Positions 1-11,839 are shown, counted from the stretch's first letter. The stretch is DNA of 64,000 nucleotides from Botrytis cinerea B05.10 (GCF_000143535.2 NC_037325.1:1736001-1800000), one strand, 5' to 3'. The notes: generated by a model from the sequence alone, not told the origin. Program-made: numbers and translations.

Positions 1-598
1 GAAGTACAGGAATTACCGTGGTGATCATCAAGAAGAATCTCCTCCCCCCTGCCGTCGCAACACCTGCTCCAACTCTCCTACGCAAGCTTGGGTTGCCAAT
101 TGGTCCCATTGTTCTCTCTTACGAAACAATCGCCAAGAACAACAGTCTCTACAACACCCTAAGCATATTCGAGTAAGTCTCTCCATCCCCTCCCCCCTTC
201 CCCTCCCCACTAACTCCCATCCTAGTGTCTATATCGCCGGACTCGTCCTCCAAAAACTCCTCTCCACCTACCCCGACGGCATCGCCGGCCAAGAAATCCT
301 CTCCAACAAAAAATCCACCCTCATCTACTCCGCTCTGGACGCCCACCCCTCCATCTACAAAGTCGTCCCCGATGTCTCCGCCCGCTCAAGAATGAACATC
401 TGTTTCCGCGTCACCGCATCGGAAAACATTTCCGATGCCGAAAAGTCATTCCTAGCAGGCGCCACAGAGAGAGGTTTGACGGGACTGAAAGGACACAGAA
501 GTGTAGGTGGTATCAGAGCCAGTAATTATAACACTATTACATTGGAAGGGGCGGAGAAGTTGGCGACGTGGATCCATGAATTTGCGGAGAAGAAGTAA
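1..598 (+). CDS. SER1: Phosphoserine aminotransferase, C-terminal part (5' end outside window)
   Basis: Exons 1..172 and 226..598 (codons in phase from base 3), joined across a 53-bp GT-AG intron, give the last roughly 180 residues of a class V aminotransferase. The enzyme converts 3-phosphohydroxypyruvate and glutamate to phosphoserine and 2-oxoglutarate in the phosphorylated serine pathway, using PLP, in the cytosol. The segment begins with the stretch that follows the PLP lysine (TGITVVIIKKNLL), then shows the SYETIAKNNSLYNT block and the C-terminal MNICFRV...GLKGHRSVGGIRASNYN block typical of SerC/SER1. It ends in ...HEFAEKK. The catalytic lysine and most of the N-terminal domain lie outside the window, so the gene is partial only because of the window edge. 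No frameshift is seen in the visible part. Confidence 0.93.
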   Translation, partial: KYRNYRGDHQEESPPPCRRNTCSNSPTQAWVANWSHCSLLRNNRQEQQSLQHPKHIRVSLSIPSPLPLPTNSHPSVYIAGLVLQKLLSTYPDGIAGQEILSNKKSTLIYSALDAHPSIYKVVPDVSARSRMNICFRVTASENISDAEKSFLAGATERGLTGLKGHRSVGGIRASNYNTITLEGAEKLATWIHEFAEKK

Positions 599-1419
599 AA
601 ATATTTCAAAGGTAAGTGAGTGCGAGATTATTAGCTGGGTAGAATGAGATGTTTGATTTGAACACAGTCTGTATTATATTTACAAAAGTTTTTTCATCGA
701 TGATAAAATGCCGAATTTAAAAAGAGTATTACTTGCCCTCTTTCTAGATGACCAGTGTATTAGTACAGCACACCTGTTCATATAAATCGGCGATTGAGTG
801 GCAGAGCATATGATTCAAGAAATTCTCATTTATGTGCATGATTCAGAACATGTATTATGTCTCTCGCAGCAATGTATCAAATTAAATCACACTATCACTC
901 ATCATCAATAGAGCACCACCCTTTAAAGTATATTTCATATTCCATGAACTTTCTCGAAGATACCTATGTAGATACGCGCTTCTTACCTTTAATCCACTAC
1001 TTAAAGCCCACAACTCATGGCCTGCATCTCATACATCCATTGATTCTAGGAGAAACTAAGTAGTCAATTCACAAATCAGCGACCAGCAATCTGCAAAACT
1101 ATATCTTCGTCCCCATCTTCCCAGATTCATCCTACCACAAAAACTCCATTCGCTGCATTTCCCATGGCTTGTCAAGCAAATCATTGGTAATCCAACCTAT
1201 CCATCCCAACCAGGTGTAGACCGAAGCAAATTTATTCCAGACAATGTTGTCGTAGTCCCCAAACGCCCATCTCGTATCATACCAACCGTGTTCGAGAATT
1301 AAAAGAAATATCGTACAATGAAATAGGTAGCTAGGGAAAACAGGTTCGAAAAGAAACCACGGATGCCAAGAAGCAAAGATATTGTGAATCTACTTTTCCC
1401 TAGCTAACACTTTTTTCAA
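599..1419. other. Intergenic, tail-to-tail
   Basis: This 820-bp AT-rich spacer lies between the 3' ends of the aminotransferase (+) and the SUMO ligase (-). It should hold both 3' UTRs. The short open frame at 857-1063 has no supporting features. I see no RNA gene or repeat. Confidence 0.6.
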
Positions 1420-3461
1420 TCAAGAATCCGGGTAACCCGGTCTAGGAAGAGGTGCTACACCGCTTAGATAGCTTGGTCCAGAGAATGACGAAGTCATTTG
1501 CCGTTTCGGTGGAGGTGATTCTTCCTCATCACTACTGCATAAATCAATAACTTCCGAAATGGGTCTTTTACCACCTGTGGATGAGTTTAATGGATTAGAT
1601 CGATTAGATGGTGCTGCCGATAAGGAGTCGCGAGTACTTGGCGCTTGATTTAAATTGCCGTTCGAGATACCATTTTTAGTAATTGGCGTGCTGGCTTTCC
1701 TTCCACCTGGGGAGACTTCGATCAAGTCATCATCGTCATCAGAGAAATCGCTTGAAGCTACACCAGGCCGTGATGATATGGTGTCAGGTCTGTTGTAGAG
1801 TTTCCACTGTCCTTGTGGTTCAACTGTAACTTGATCAACGGATTTTGATGTATTTTGTAATATATCCTTTACATATCTTGAAATCTGTCAGCAAACCTGT
1901 TACTGCCCAGGAAAGAATGATCAACTTACTCATCAACGACTAATGTGCCAAAAGGCGCAGGATTGTTGCATATTGGGCATAGCCAAGTTGGTCCTTGTTC
2001 TTGTAATTGAAGGTAGGAAGTAGCATCAAAGCATTGGTTATGCCTGCACGCTACTGATCGAATAGGTAAATCAATTCTTAAAGTTGACAATGGACACTTC
2101 AATGATAGAACTGAAGCAGTGGCTACAATATCTACATCTCGTGATTTACTGATCACTGGTATAAAATTAGGTTCCAGAACACAAATATTGAGGGAAGGGC
2201 ATCTTACTCTCGTTAATCACTGATTGCTTGGTAATTTTAGTGCCAGCCTGTAATTTCTTGACCAAGTCTGGGACGGGAATTAACCTGACCACATTTAAAA
2301 CCAAATAGAATTTCTGAAATTTGTGTTAGCATTGCAATTCCGTGGTACAAAAGTCAATAAACAACGCATTGTAAATCCTGGAGAAAAACATGGTAGGATT
2401 GCGTGGTGTTTATTCACCTCTGATGACACGAAAGCTCCATTAATAAGACCTGCCTTTGTAGTCAACGCATAGGTCATCTCGACGGTATTTTGATATCCAG
2501 GAACCTTCAACCTTAGTTCCTTGGTAATATCAACCGGTCGAGTTGATCCAGGCTTGTTTTTCAATCCTCTTAAATTTGCCTTTACATCTCCTCCGTTCAC
2601 TTTGACCTCTGATTGATGAGGAAAAGCAATGTCTTGTGGCCCATTGCCTTCGCTCGCGCAGAATATCATTACCCTCAGCGTGGGGTCATTTTGAACCTTT
2701 GACAAGACCGAATAGTTCTGAGCTTTGACTGGTATGTTAACGGTATGGCGATGTTGATTCATGGCTGTTTGGTCATGATTAGCATACTTGAAATAAAGGC
2801 CTGGACAGAGAAAGTACCTACCATCACACAATTTGACCTCTCCAATTTGGTCGACGAAATCGTAAAATGGACTTGGTTTAAAATCAAGCTCTATGAATAA
2901 TTAGACTGGGCGCACGTTTCTAATCTCATGGGCCCTTGTACTCATCCCGTAACCCATCGGCTTATATGGCTGCATAGCTGCTCTAGGTGCAGAATAATTT
3001 GCTGCGCCGTTGGACATCGAATTGGCAGCTGGAGAAGCTGATCCTTGAAAGGGACGCGATTGCACTCCAGCAGCTACTATTTCTGGATGATCTATAATTC
3101 GCCCCAGCCGATTGAATTTGATCTCATCTGGCGCATTCGCATAGTATCTGATTCCTATAGCGAAAGAAGTAAATTGTTAGCTTTGTTCTCTCTTCTCACA
3201 AGCTGTCGTAGAATCGCAGCGCCGGCAGACTGTAGTGTGAGAAACGCAGCACGGCAGTTCGCGGTGCGATTATCAACGTCCCCAAGATGCAAACAACTTA
3301 CTATCAACAATTCTCGTCTGTAATTCTGCCTTGACACCATTTACTTTCATATCCTCAGCTACACATATGTTCTTCAGTGTTTGGTTGAGCATTCCGCCAT
3401 TTTTCACCTTTCGCACATATGGTTCTGGGTCGAGGAAACTACCACCCCCCATCGAGGCCAT
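1420..3461 (-). CDS. PIAS/Siz-family E3 SUMO-protein ligase
   Basis: The gene has seven exons: complement(1420..1876, 1930..2155, 2208..2313, 2418..2764, 2822..2890, 2942..3154, 3302..3461), giving 525 aa. It transfers SUMO from Ubc9 to nuclear substrates. The order seen is an N-terminal SAP-like segment (about residues 1-60, ...VNGVKAELQTRIVD), a PINIT domain starting near residue 125 (LDFKPSPFYDF), and an SP-RING/MIZ zinc finger near 319-360 (CPLSTLRIDLP...CRHNQCFD...WLCPICNN). A SUMO-interacting motif follows near 482 (EVIDLCSSDEEE). Length and order match fungal Pli1/Siz proteins. The intron inside the PINIT domain has two possible donors: GT after 2418 (used here), or a GC donor after 2454 that removes 12 residues. 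Both keep frame. The gene diverges from the DUF2423 gene. Confidence 0.9.
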
Positions 3462-3940
3462 TTCCTATCCTTGGATGGTGCTGAACAAGCTAAACAATTA
3501 GTTTTTGAGGAGTTTGCAAAGTCTTAGAAATGGCGAACAGGTGTAAATGCTGTAAAGGGTAAGAGTTCGGCTTTCCTTACGGTGTGGACGATGGCAACAA
3601 ATTGATCTTTGTTTTTGTTTTTGCTTTTCCAAATACTCCTTTGCTCTTTCGCCTTTCTTGCCGTAGAATAGATTGTGAAATTCGATGTTCAACTCCGAGT
3701 CGCAATGGGAAGAAGTTACGAAACCGAATTGGGCAGGCGGTAGAGAGAGAACACTTGGCAGAATAATTTCATTGGCTTTGGATTTTGCCGCTAAGATAAA
3801 AGATTAATTGAGAGAGGGAATGGAAATCTATCAAAATCGTTCATTGCGCTATTGGGAGAAGAAGTTTACATCAAATTTTCTACAGTTTACTCCCTTTTAC
3901 TACAACATTCAACAAAACTCTACTGCATCCCAACACAACA
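3462..3940. promoter_or_regulatory. Divergent promoter region
   Basis: This 479-bp spacer lies between the start codons of the SUMO ligase (-) and the DUF2423 gene (+), so it must contain both promoters and 5' UTRs. Short open frames run through it on both strands but none shows a conserved motif. No clear TATA element was found. Confidence 0.55.
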
Positions 3941-4456
3941 ATGGCTAAGGGTGCGCGCTCAAGCTCTATCAAGGCAAACAATTCCGCCTTGAAATCCAAA
4001 GTCTTTGGTCCGGTCGAGAATGCACGAGCAGAGAGGATGCATGCGAAACTCATGGAATTGATTTCGCAACCCAAGCCATCGGCGAAGACAGAAGATGTGG
4101 ACATGGAAGCAAAAGAAGGAAAGGACGGCGAGGGTATGGAATACACGCTCCTTCCACAGGAATTGTTCTCTAATATTTGATTTAGCGTCTGCAAAAGATA
4201 CCTCGAATGCCGCCGCCGCAGCTCAAGAAAAGCCATCCGAAGGTATTTCAAGACTCTAAGATCTAGTGTCTGCTCGAATCTTTGACTGACATTTGAAACT
4301 GCAGAAATGGAGGTAGATGCTATCAGCAAGGTTGGCTCCAAGTCAAAGAACCGCATCTCGAAGAGAAAAGTTAGCAGCCGCAAATCCCAGATGACTTTCA
4401 CTACATACAAGAACGGAAAGAAAGTAGGAGGAGGCAGAAAGCAAAAGATCTATTGA
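3941..4456 (+). CDS. DUF2423 small basic nucleolar-type protein (YBL028C-like)
   Basis: Exons 3941..4133, 4186..4242 and 4305..4456 give 133 aa. The N-terminus (MAKGARSSSIKANN, then VFGPVENARAERMHAKLMEL) is the DUF2423 signature found in yeast YBL028C and its relatives, which associate with pre-60S ribosomal particles; that role is family knowledge, not shown here. The middle is acidic/alanine-rich and low complexity. The C-terminus is strongly basic (KNRISKRKVSSRKSQMTFTTYKNGKK...GGRKQKIY), consistent with RNA binding and nucleolar localisation. The start ATG has a good fungal context (CACAACAATGG). Both introns are canonical, and the exon lengths sum to an exact 134 codons. Confidence 0.87.
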
Positions 4457-4923
4457 GGCGCATTGAGATGCTGGAAGTCGACAATCAATCATAATTTATA
4501 GGCGCATCGGACTATCTGGTTTTGGGGGCAATGGAGTTCATGGCGAGGGTTTTGTTACACCTCATGGCAGATAAAATCGAGGAGTAGTTCAACGGACTTC
4601 AAGAAATTAGATTATACCAAGAATTTGAAAGTTTCAACCTTCCCGCCGTCCTCAGTATACAAAAGACCCTTCCCCTCATACATGCATTGCACAAAAAATA
4701 TCTGATTTATCCATGTCGACTGATAAGGATTTCTTATCCAAGACGCCAAAACGCGTTCGCCAACCTGACACCTAGCTTCTCTCAATACGAACTTCCTAAA
4801 TTATGCTCTTAAATGAATACCAATGGCAGAGAATAGTTTGAACTACATGGTTTTCCTACTTCTAAGCTAACATATCATTGATTCTACGCAAGCAATCAAT
4901 GTGTCAGGATTAAAAGGCACAAG
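4457..4923. other. Intergenic between two + strand genes
   Basis: These 467 bp carry the 3' UTR of the DUF2423 gene and the promoter of the GPI ethanolamine phosphate transferase gene. No open frame or repeat of note. Confidence 0.5.
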
Positions 4924-7900
4924 ATGGCCTCAAGAATACGAAACTCTTTGCTCGTGGTAGCAAACGTTCTCATTCCAATTGCTATATTGATATTTGCTAG
5001 TGGTTTCTTTCCTTACAAGCCCTTTCTATCTGGATTGGCACAGTATGAGTCTCTGGAATATGGTGCCCCCCCAGCGGCTCCATTCGACAAGGTCATCTTC
5101 ATGGTTGTCGATGCGCTGAGAAGGTAGAAGATTTGAAGCACAGTTTGACATGAAAGCTAACCTTGATAGCGACTTTGTATTCTCCAATAATTCAGGATTC
5201 CAATTTACTCAAAGGTCAATTGCACATATGCAAGCTTGTTTGAACCGTACTAACTGTTCCCCAGTCTCATTTCAAATGGCGCAGCACTTCCATTCACAGC
5301 TCATGCGACATCTCCTACCATTACTATGCCAAGAATAAAAGCTATAACAACGGGTTCCATACCTTCATTCCTCGACGTGATTCTGAATTTTGCTGAATCC
5401 GATACGTCTTCTTCTTTGGCGACTCAAGATACATGGCTAGCACAAATGAAAGCAAGAGGGGGAGGGAAGATGATCATGTATGGAGATGATACTTGGTTGA
5501 AGCTATTCCCAGAAACGTTTGACAGAGCAGATGGAACTTCAAGCTTCTTTGTTTCGGTCAGTCGTCCAATGGCTGAGGCTGTACATAGAACGAATGTAGC
5601 TGAATATAAATTTCTGTTAGGATTTCACTGAAGTGGACAATAACGTGACCAGACATGTTCCGGAGGAGTTGATGAAGGATGATTGGAATACTATGGTTCT
5701 CCACTACCTTGGACTAGATCATATTGGTCATAAAGCAGGCCCACGGAGGTGAGACCTTTCCATTCTGAGATTTCTACACAAGAGACTAACTCCTTTATCA
5801 GCCCGAATATGATTCCCAAACAGCAAGAGATGGATGGCATTGTCCGATTAATCTATGAGAACATGGAAGCTCAAGATTACCTGAGCTCAACCCTCTTAGT
5901 GTTATGTGGTGACCATGGAATGAATGATGCTGGTAATCATGGCGGATCTGCTCCAGGAGAAACCTCCCCAGCTCTAGTCTTCATGTCACCAAAATTTAAG
6001 GACCTTATGCAAACGCGCCAACGTTTTGAGGTGCCTGCTCCATTTGAAGAGGAATTTGAGTATTATAAAACTGTTGAACAGTCTGATATTGCTCCTACAC
6101 TTGGAGCCCTGCTTGGATTTCCTATACCAAAGAATAATCTGGGAGCATTCATTGACGATTTCTTGCTATTCTGGCCTGAAAGTATGTTCGTCTAGTTCAC
6201 AGTCAAGCTCGCTCGCTAATTTTCAACAGGAAACGACCGTGTCCAAATTTTACTGAGAAACGCTAGACAGATTCTCAGCGTTGTTACTGCAACATTTCCA
6301 TCATTTGAAAACGATGGGCCTTCCGAAAACTGCCACCATCTATCAAGCAGTGTTGACGACTTGGCATGCCAATGGAGAAGCATTACGCAAGGACTAGTTG
6401 GTCTCCAAGCTAACGAGCAAGACCACGCTGTTTGGGTCACAGCCGTCACAAAAGTAGGTCTTACTTCATGACCATGTTCAATATCTAACAAAATCTTAGT
6501 GGTTGAAGGAGGCTCAAGACTTGATGAGTGGTACTGCTAGTAATTACGATGTCAAAAAGTTGATGACTGGCCAAGTCATCGCTGCTCTGGCTTCAGTCAT
6601 GGCAGGGGTGGCGGCAGGGCCATTCATTGTGAGCAACCTTAAAGCCAGCATTCCATTTATAGCTATCTGCCTCTTCTACGGTATTATGATGTTTGCTAGT
6701 AGTTATGTAGAAGAGGAGCAGCATTTCTGGTATTGGACGACTACAGGGTGGTTGTTTCTCTTATCAATCAAGAAGTATGGTTCTGTTAATCTTGGCTCTC
6801 GATGCAAAACTAATAACTTCCTAGTTTACGTCGCCAACCTCGTAAACTTTGGCTGTTTACTATCAGCTCCATAATGATTCTTGTCGCCACCAGAATTGCC
6901 AGACGCTGGAATCAAACAGGCCAGAAATTCGCCGGTGATCCAGACATCGCTCGAACATTTTTCTCTCAACATCGATTGACTTTATGGACACTTGTAGGCG
7001 CTACATATCTTTGGAACCTCCAATCACTCGCCAGTAAAGGATTTCCTCGTTTTCCACAAATTCTTGCTGGTGTTATTTCAACACTTTTGGCCACTGCAGC
7101 AATTACATTCAAACTTGCATTTACAAATGAAGATTCACCCGAACTTCTGGCAGGTATAGCAAAGACTATGGCAGATAATGATACTGGCATTCCACTTGTT
7201 CTCCGAGCAAGATTAGTTTTTATTGGTATTGCATCCTGCCTAGTATATACCGTATTATCTAGTTTTAGTCCACCAAGTAAACGCCAAAATGGTAAGTTCC
7301 TTTTCTTGACTGCCGTTGCAAAATTCTCTCGTAACTAACCAAACTCAAGTTCCCATGCGCACGATTCATGACCTCATAGTCCTTCTTCTTATAACTCAAA
7401 CGAGAGCAACCAACATCCCTCTTATGCTAGTCTTTGAATTTCAATACTCACTCCTCTCAACTCTTGATCTCTCTCTCATAGAAATCACAACCAGTACCCT
7501 CCTTCTGCAACAGACTTCCTTCTTCGCCTTAGGAAACTCAAACGCGATTTCATCAATCGATCTATCATCTGCCTATAACGGCGTTGATTCCTACAACGTC
7601 TTCGCAGTCGGCGTCTTGATTTTTGTCTCTAATTGGGCTGGTCCTCTTTACTTCACTTCGGCTGGTAACCTCCTACTATTAAAGTTATGGAAAAAGGACG
7701 GAGTGAAGCGAAAGAATGTTTGGGGTAACCATATAACCCTATTAGCGATATTCATAGCGAGTAGTTTGACGGCGACGATGATAGCTTGTACGATATTGAG
7801 AACGCATCTTTTCATTTGGACGGTTTTTAGCCCTAAGTTTTTGTATACTATGGCTTGGAGTGCTGGAATGCATTTGGGAGGAAATGTATTGGTTGGCGGA

Positions 7901-7933
7901 GGATTGTGGTCGTTAGGGAAAATGTTGAGTTGA
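4924..7933 (+). CDS. LAS21: GPI ethanolamine phosphate transferase 2 (Gpi7/Las21)
   Basis: Nine exons: 4924..5123, 5170..5214, 5265..5556, 5621..5748, 5802..6181, 6230..6453, 6500..6774, 6825..7291 and 7350..7933, giving 864 aa. It adds phosphoethanolamine to the second mannose of GPI precursors in the ER membrane. An N-terminal signal-anchor (LLVVANVLIPIAILIFASGF) precedes a lumenal alkaline-phosphatase-like domain. That domain shows VIFMVVDALRRSDFVF (metal ligand), ATSPTITMPRIKAITTG (nucleophile threonine region), HYLGLDHIGH and CGDHGMNDAGNHGG. The C-terminal half has many hydrophobic helices (from about residue 440), as in PIG-G/Gpi7. Every intron is 45-65 bp with GT-AG ends, and all phases close. 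The length is normal for the family. The exact clade (Gpi7 rather than Gpi13 or Mcd4) rests on overall resemblance. Confidence 0.9.
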
Positions 7934-8243
7934 GGGAAGGTGGCAGAATTGTAGGAATAGTGTTGTAGAGGAGGAAAGTGGAGAGAAACTCCATTCATTT
8001 CAGATCGGCGACGAAGAAGGTTGAAGACAATTGTCAAAATAGAAGCAAGCAATTTTTTTTCTTTTTCAAAATCCAATAAATCAGTAGTAGAGCTTTGAAG
8101 TGTTTAGAACTTTCTGTTACCATCTGTTATTAATATTATGATTTAGATCTCTTAAGATTTTTAAAATTCTCCCCTTGAATCAAAATTTACTCGCTTGTAT
8201 TGTTGCTCAATAGGGGTATCAAATTCACTAATTATTCCTAGAA
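7934..8243. other. Tail-to-tail intergenic
   Basis: This 310-bp AT-rich spacer separates the 3' ends of the LAS21 (+) and RMP1 (-) genes. It is expected to hold both terminators and UTRs. Nothing else is visible. Confidence 0.5.
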
Positions 8244-9063
8244 TTAAATCAAACCGGCGAACAGATCTTCGATAGCGTCTCCGCCCTTCTTTTTCCTCTT
8301 CTTCTTCGGTGGTTTCGCCGGTATCGAATCTGATGATGATGCTAACTTAGAAGCCTTCGACTCCACTACTTCACCATCCTGTTTCCTCTTCTTTGGTTTC
8401 GCTTTCTTAACATCAGTGTCGTCTTCCTCTTTCCTCTCCACTGTTTGACTATCTTCCACCTCTGAAACTGGAACATCCCTCATGATCTTCTCGCCCATAT
8501 CCTCGACTATCTCTGCTTCATTCAACTGCGGCGTCTCTTTCACAACTCCTGCTTGTTCGGCGATTTCCTCTGCAGTTAAAACTCTCAGTGCACCAAGAAC
8601 TTTATACAATCGGGCCAAACATCCCATTAACATTAATCCCAACGTAGCATATTGATTATTGGCCACTAATTGACTAAATGCCCTGTTCCTCACATTCATT
8701 AGTAATTTTCCCACAGAAATCCTTTACAATGCCTATCTCTCCAACCCAACCACGGAGAAAAAGAGCTCACAGATAACATCCCGGTACCACATCCTCTTGA
8801 ATAAATTTAACCAAACTCTGTAATTCCCTCTCTTCCCTCTCTTTTCGTTCCCGAGCTTTCCCTTTCACTTTTCCACGTGATGATTCCATCACATGTTCTG
8901 GGATAATGGATAGAAGACGAGATACTTGGCGGCGGAGGATTCCAAAGGATATGTACCATTTTGAGAGACGGTGTTGGTTTTTATTGCGGTGGTGTGTGAG
9001 GTGGAGGAGGTGAGTGAGTGAGAGAAGGGATGCATGATGTGGGTTTGGGGTTAATGTGTTCAT
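8244..9063 (-). CDS. RMP1: RNase MRP protein subunit Rmp1-like
   Basis: Exons complement(8244..8673, 8771..9063) give 240 aa. Rmp1 is the RNase MRP-specific subunit that helps the ribonucleoprotein cleave pre-rRNA in the nucleolus. The N-terminal half carries the family core: LLHLTHHRNKNQHRLSKWYISFGILRRQVSRLL near residues 19-50, then a helical stretch ending in QLVANNQYATLGLMLMGCLARLYKVLG. The C-terminal 80 residues are disordered, acidic and then lysine-rich (KPPKKKRKKKGG), a nucleolar-type tail, closing with DAIEDLFAGLI. The intron uses GTGAGC with a textbook TTACTAATG branch site. A downstream in-frame stretch (8674-8714) is therefore intronic even though it is open. The gene diverges from COG1 across a 388-bp spacer. 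Confidence 0.8.
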
Positions 9064-9451
9064 TCTCGCTGTAAATTCAAAGTACTGGTTGACTTAATGG
9101 TTTGTCTCCTTGGGTTTGAGAAATCTATGAATTGCTGAGGCTCAACTTGTGTGGAAGCGTCATCGTTGTGCGTGGTTTAGTATTTAGAAATTCATGATGA
9201 CAGGAAAAAGATATGGGAAGGCTTTAATCTTGTCAGCCTTGCAGGAAGGCTGAAGCACGGACTATCCGTCGAGAACAAGTATGCAGACCAGTGCTTCATT
9301 GACAGCCTTGACACATGCGATATGCAAAGTCTAGAACCTCGAATACTGATTCGAAAAAGACTGGCAATTCCATAAATCTACAGTATATTTTAATCCGCAA
9401 CTCATGAATGACTACATTTAATACGAATTACAAACATTCCCTAACGCCAAA
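9064..9451. promoter_or_regulatory. Bidirectional promoter, RMP1 and COG1
   Basis: This 388-bp spacer lies between two divergent start codons. It must contain the promoters of both genes. No strong TATA box or repeated site was recognised. Confidence 0.5.
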
Positions 9452-11839
9452 ATGGCAGCTACGATTCCCCTCTCCACTACAACATGCTTGACCTCCTCAG
9501 AAGCTTTCAAATATCCTCTTCCACAGATTCGTCAATTCCACCGCGATCTCACTACAGAGCTTGACGAGAAAAATGCACGTCTGCGGACACTGGTCGGAGG
9601 GAGTTATAGACAATTACTTGGAACCGCCGAGCAAATCTTACAGATGCGACAGGATATTAGTGGAGTAGAGGAAAAGTTAGGCAAAGTAGGAGAAGGATGT
9701 GGGAGAAATGTGTTGGTTGGAATGGTTGGCGGATTGGGAAAATTACAGGGAGAAATGAAGAATGGAAAGAAGGGCGAGGAAATGCGGGTTGTGGCTAAGA
9801 TGAAGGTATTGGGTATGTGTGGGATTGTGGTTGGGAAGCTCTTGAGGAGACCAGGGCGAATGGATGGGGATGGTGGGAGAGGGAAGGAATTAGTAGTTGC
9901 TGCGAAAGTCTTAGTTTTGAGCCGATTGTTGGCGAAGAGCTTGGAGAATACTGGAGATAAGGAATTCGTTGAAGAAGCGAAGAAGAAGAGGTCGGCTTTG
10001 ACGAAGCGATTGTTACGCGCAGTTGAAAAGACATTGGTTTCCGTCAAGGATGCTGAAGATAGAGACGATTTGGTACAGACACTTTGTGCATACAGTCTAG
10101 CTACTAGTTCTGGCACCAAAGACGTCTTGCGACATTTCTTAAATGTTCGTGGTGAAGCAATGGCTTTAGCGTTTGACGATGAAGAGGAGTCGAACAAGCA
10201 GACCTCAGGTGTCCTACGCGCTTTGGAAATATATACGAGAACTTTACTAGATGTACAGGCTCTAGTGCCAAGGAGGCTGAGCGAAGCGTTGGCTGTGCTG
10301 AAGACGAAACCTTTACTGAAAGATGACAGCATTCGGGAAATGGAGGGATTGAGGTTGGATGTATGTGAGCGGTGGTTTGGCGATGAGATTATTTACTTCA
10401 CACCTTATGTCCGGCATGATGATTTGGAAGGGTCATTGGCGGTTGAAACACTACGAGGTTGGGCGAAGAAAGCGTCAGAAGTGTTACTGGAAGGTTTTAC
10501 GAAGACTCTTCAAGGGGGATTAGACTTTAAAGTAGTTGTTGAACTACGAACAAAGATTCTGGAGGTGTGGGTTAGAGATGGAGGCAAAGCAAGGGGATTC
10601 GATCCCTCTATACTTCTAAATGGCTTACGAGACGTTATAAACAAACGACTCGTAGAGTTATTAGAAACTAGAGTTGGCAAACTTCATCTAGTGGGGACAG
10701 AGATAGAGTCCACATTAGCAACATGGCAAGAAGGAATCACCGACATACATGCAAGTCTTTGGGACGAAGATATGATGGCAACCGAGCTCAGCAATGGTGG
10801 TAACATTTTCAAGCAAGACATACTTGCTCGCACGTTCGGACGGAACGATGCTGTTTCAAGAGTTGTTAACAGTTTTCACACTTGGAGACATCTCATCGAG
10901 GAAATTGGTACTTATATTGATGAACTGAAGAAACAAAGATGGGATGATGATTTGGAAGATATGGAAGATGATGAAAGTCTCGAATCACGACAAAACCTTC
11001 TTAGCAAGGAAGATCCACAAATGCTACAAGATCATCTCGATTCAAGCTTAGAAAATTCGTTCCAGGAGTTACACGCAAAGATCACTTCACTGGTGGACCA
11101 GCAAAAAGATAGTAAACATATCGGGAAAATATCGATATATATTCTCCGAATTCTACGAGATATCAGAGCAGAATTACCTAGTAACCCTGCACTACAAAAG
11201 TTTGGACTCTCACTTGTCTCATCACTGCACGAAAATCTCGCAGGTATGGTCTCAGAAAACGCCATCTTAGCCCTTGCAAAATCTCTCAAGAAGAAGAAGG
11301 TTGCGGGCAGAGCATTATGGGAGGGTACACCGGAACTTCCTGTTCAGCCCTCCCCAGCAACATTCAAATTTTTGAGAGGTTTATCGACTGCTATGGCTGA
11401 TGCTGGAGCCGATCTATGGAGCCCTGTTGCCGTCAAAGTGTTGAAAGCGCGTCTGGACACCCAAGTTGAAGACCAATGGAGTAAGGCTCTAAAAGAAAAA
11501 GAGGAAGAGCCTAGCAATGGAATCTCTGGTTCTCCCACCAATGCTCCCGAAGCAGATGCCGAGGAAAAAGAAGGGGACGCTTCTGCTCCTAATCCTGCTG
11601 CTGCTGTAGAAGTAGATGAAGAAAAACAAAAGGATTTACTAAAGCAATCACTGTTCGATATATCTGTCTTGCAGCAAGCTTTAGAATCACAGTCAGACAA
11701 TAAGGAGAACAAACTTAAGAACTTAGCGGATGAGGTGGGAGGAAAACTAGATCTCGAGGCGAGGGAAAGGAAACGTATGGTTAATGGCGCGGCGGAGTAT
11801 TGGAAGAGGTGCAGTCTTTTGTTTGGACTTTTAGCGTAG
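9452..11839 (+). CDS. COG1: Conserved oligomeric Golgi complex subunit 1
   Basis: This intronless gene encodes 795 aa, with the start ATG in an AAATGG context. COG1 is part of lobe A of the COG tethering complex, which captures retrograde vesicles at the Golgi. The N-terminus is diagnostic: SEAFKYPLPQIRQFHRDL, then TELDEKNARLRTLVGGSYRQLLGTAEQILQMRQDI, the Vps51/COG1 coiled-coil block at about residues 15-75. The remainder is helical with acidic loops (DDDLEDMEDDES around residue 495, and an E/A-rich segment around 690-740). The C-terminus, with ...MVNGAAEYWKRCSLLFGLLA, is also typical of fungal COG1. An antisense open frame of 242 aa at 9604-10332 is a shadow of codon bias. Confidence 0.88.
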   Translation: MAATIPLSTTTCLTSSEAFKYPLPQIRQFHRDLTTELDEKNARLRTLVGGSYRQLLGTAEQILQMRQDISGVEEKLGKVGEGCGRNVLVGMVGGLGKLQGEMKNGKKGEEMRVVAKMKVLGMCGIVVGKLLRRPGRMDGDGGRGKELVVAAKVLVLSRLLAKSLENTGDKEFVEEAKKKRSALTKRLLRAVEKTLVSVKDAEDRDDLVQTLCAYSLATSSGTKDVLRHFLNVRGEAMALAFDDEEESNKQTSGVLRALEIYTRTLLDVQALVPRRLSEALAVLKTKPLLKDDSIREMEGLRLDVCERWFGDEIIYFTPYVRHDDLEGSLAVETLRGWAKKASEVLLEGFTKTLQGGLDFKVVVELRTKILEVWVRDGGKARGFDPSILLNGLRDVINKRLVELLETRVGKLHLVGTEIESTLATWQEGITDIHASLWDEDMMATELSNGGNIFKQDILARTFGRNDAVSRVVNSFHTWRHLIEEIGTYIDELKKQRWDDDLEDMEDDESLESRQNLLSKEDPQMLQDHLDSSLENSFQELHAKITSLVDQQKDSKHIGKISIYILRILRDIRAELPSNPALQKFGLSLVSSLHENLAGMVSENAILALAKSLKKKKVAGRALWEGTPELPVQPSPATFKFLRGLSTAMADAGADLWSPVAVKVLKARLDTQVEDQWSKALKEKEEEPSNGISGSPTNAPEADAEEKEGDASAPNPAAAVEVDEEKQKDLLKQSLFDISVLQQALESQSDNKENKLKNLADEVGGKLDLEARERKRMVNGAAEYWKRCSLLFGLLA

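Noticed and set aside
9604..10332. 242-aa antisense ORF within COG1
   Set aside because: It overlaps a well-supported gene fully; composition is low complexity (Phe/Ser/Pro-rich) and no domain is seen.
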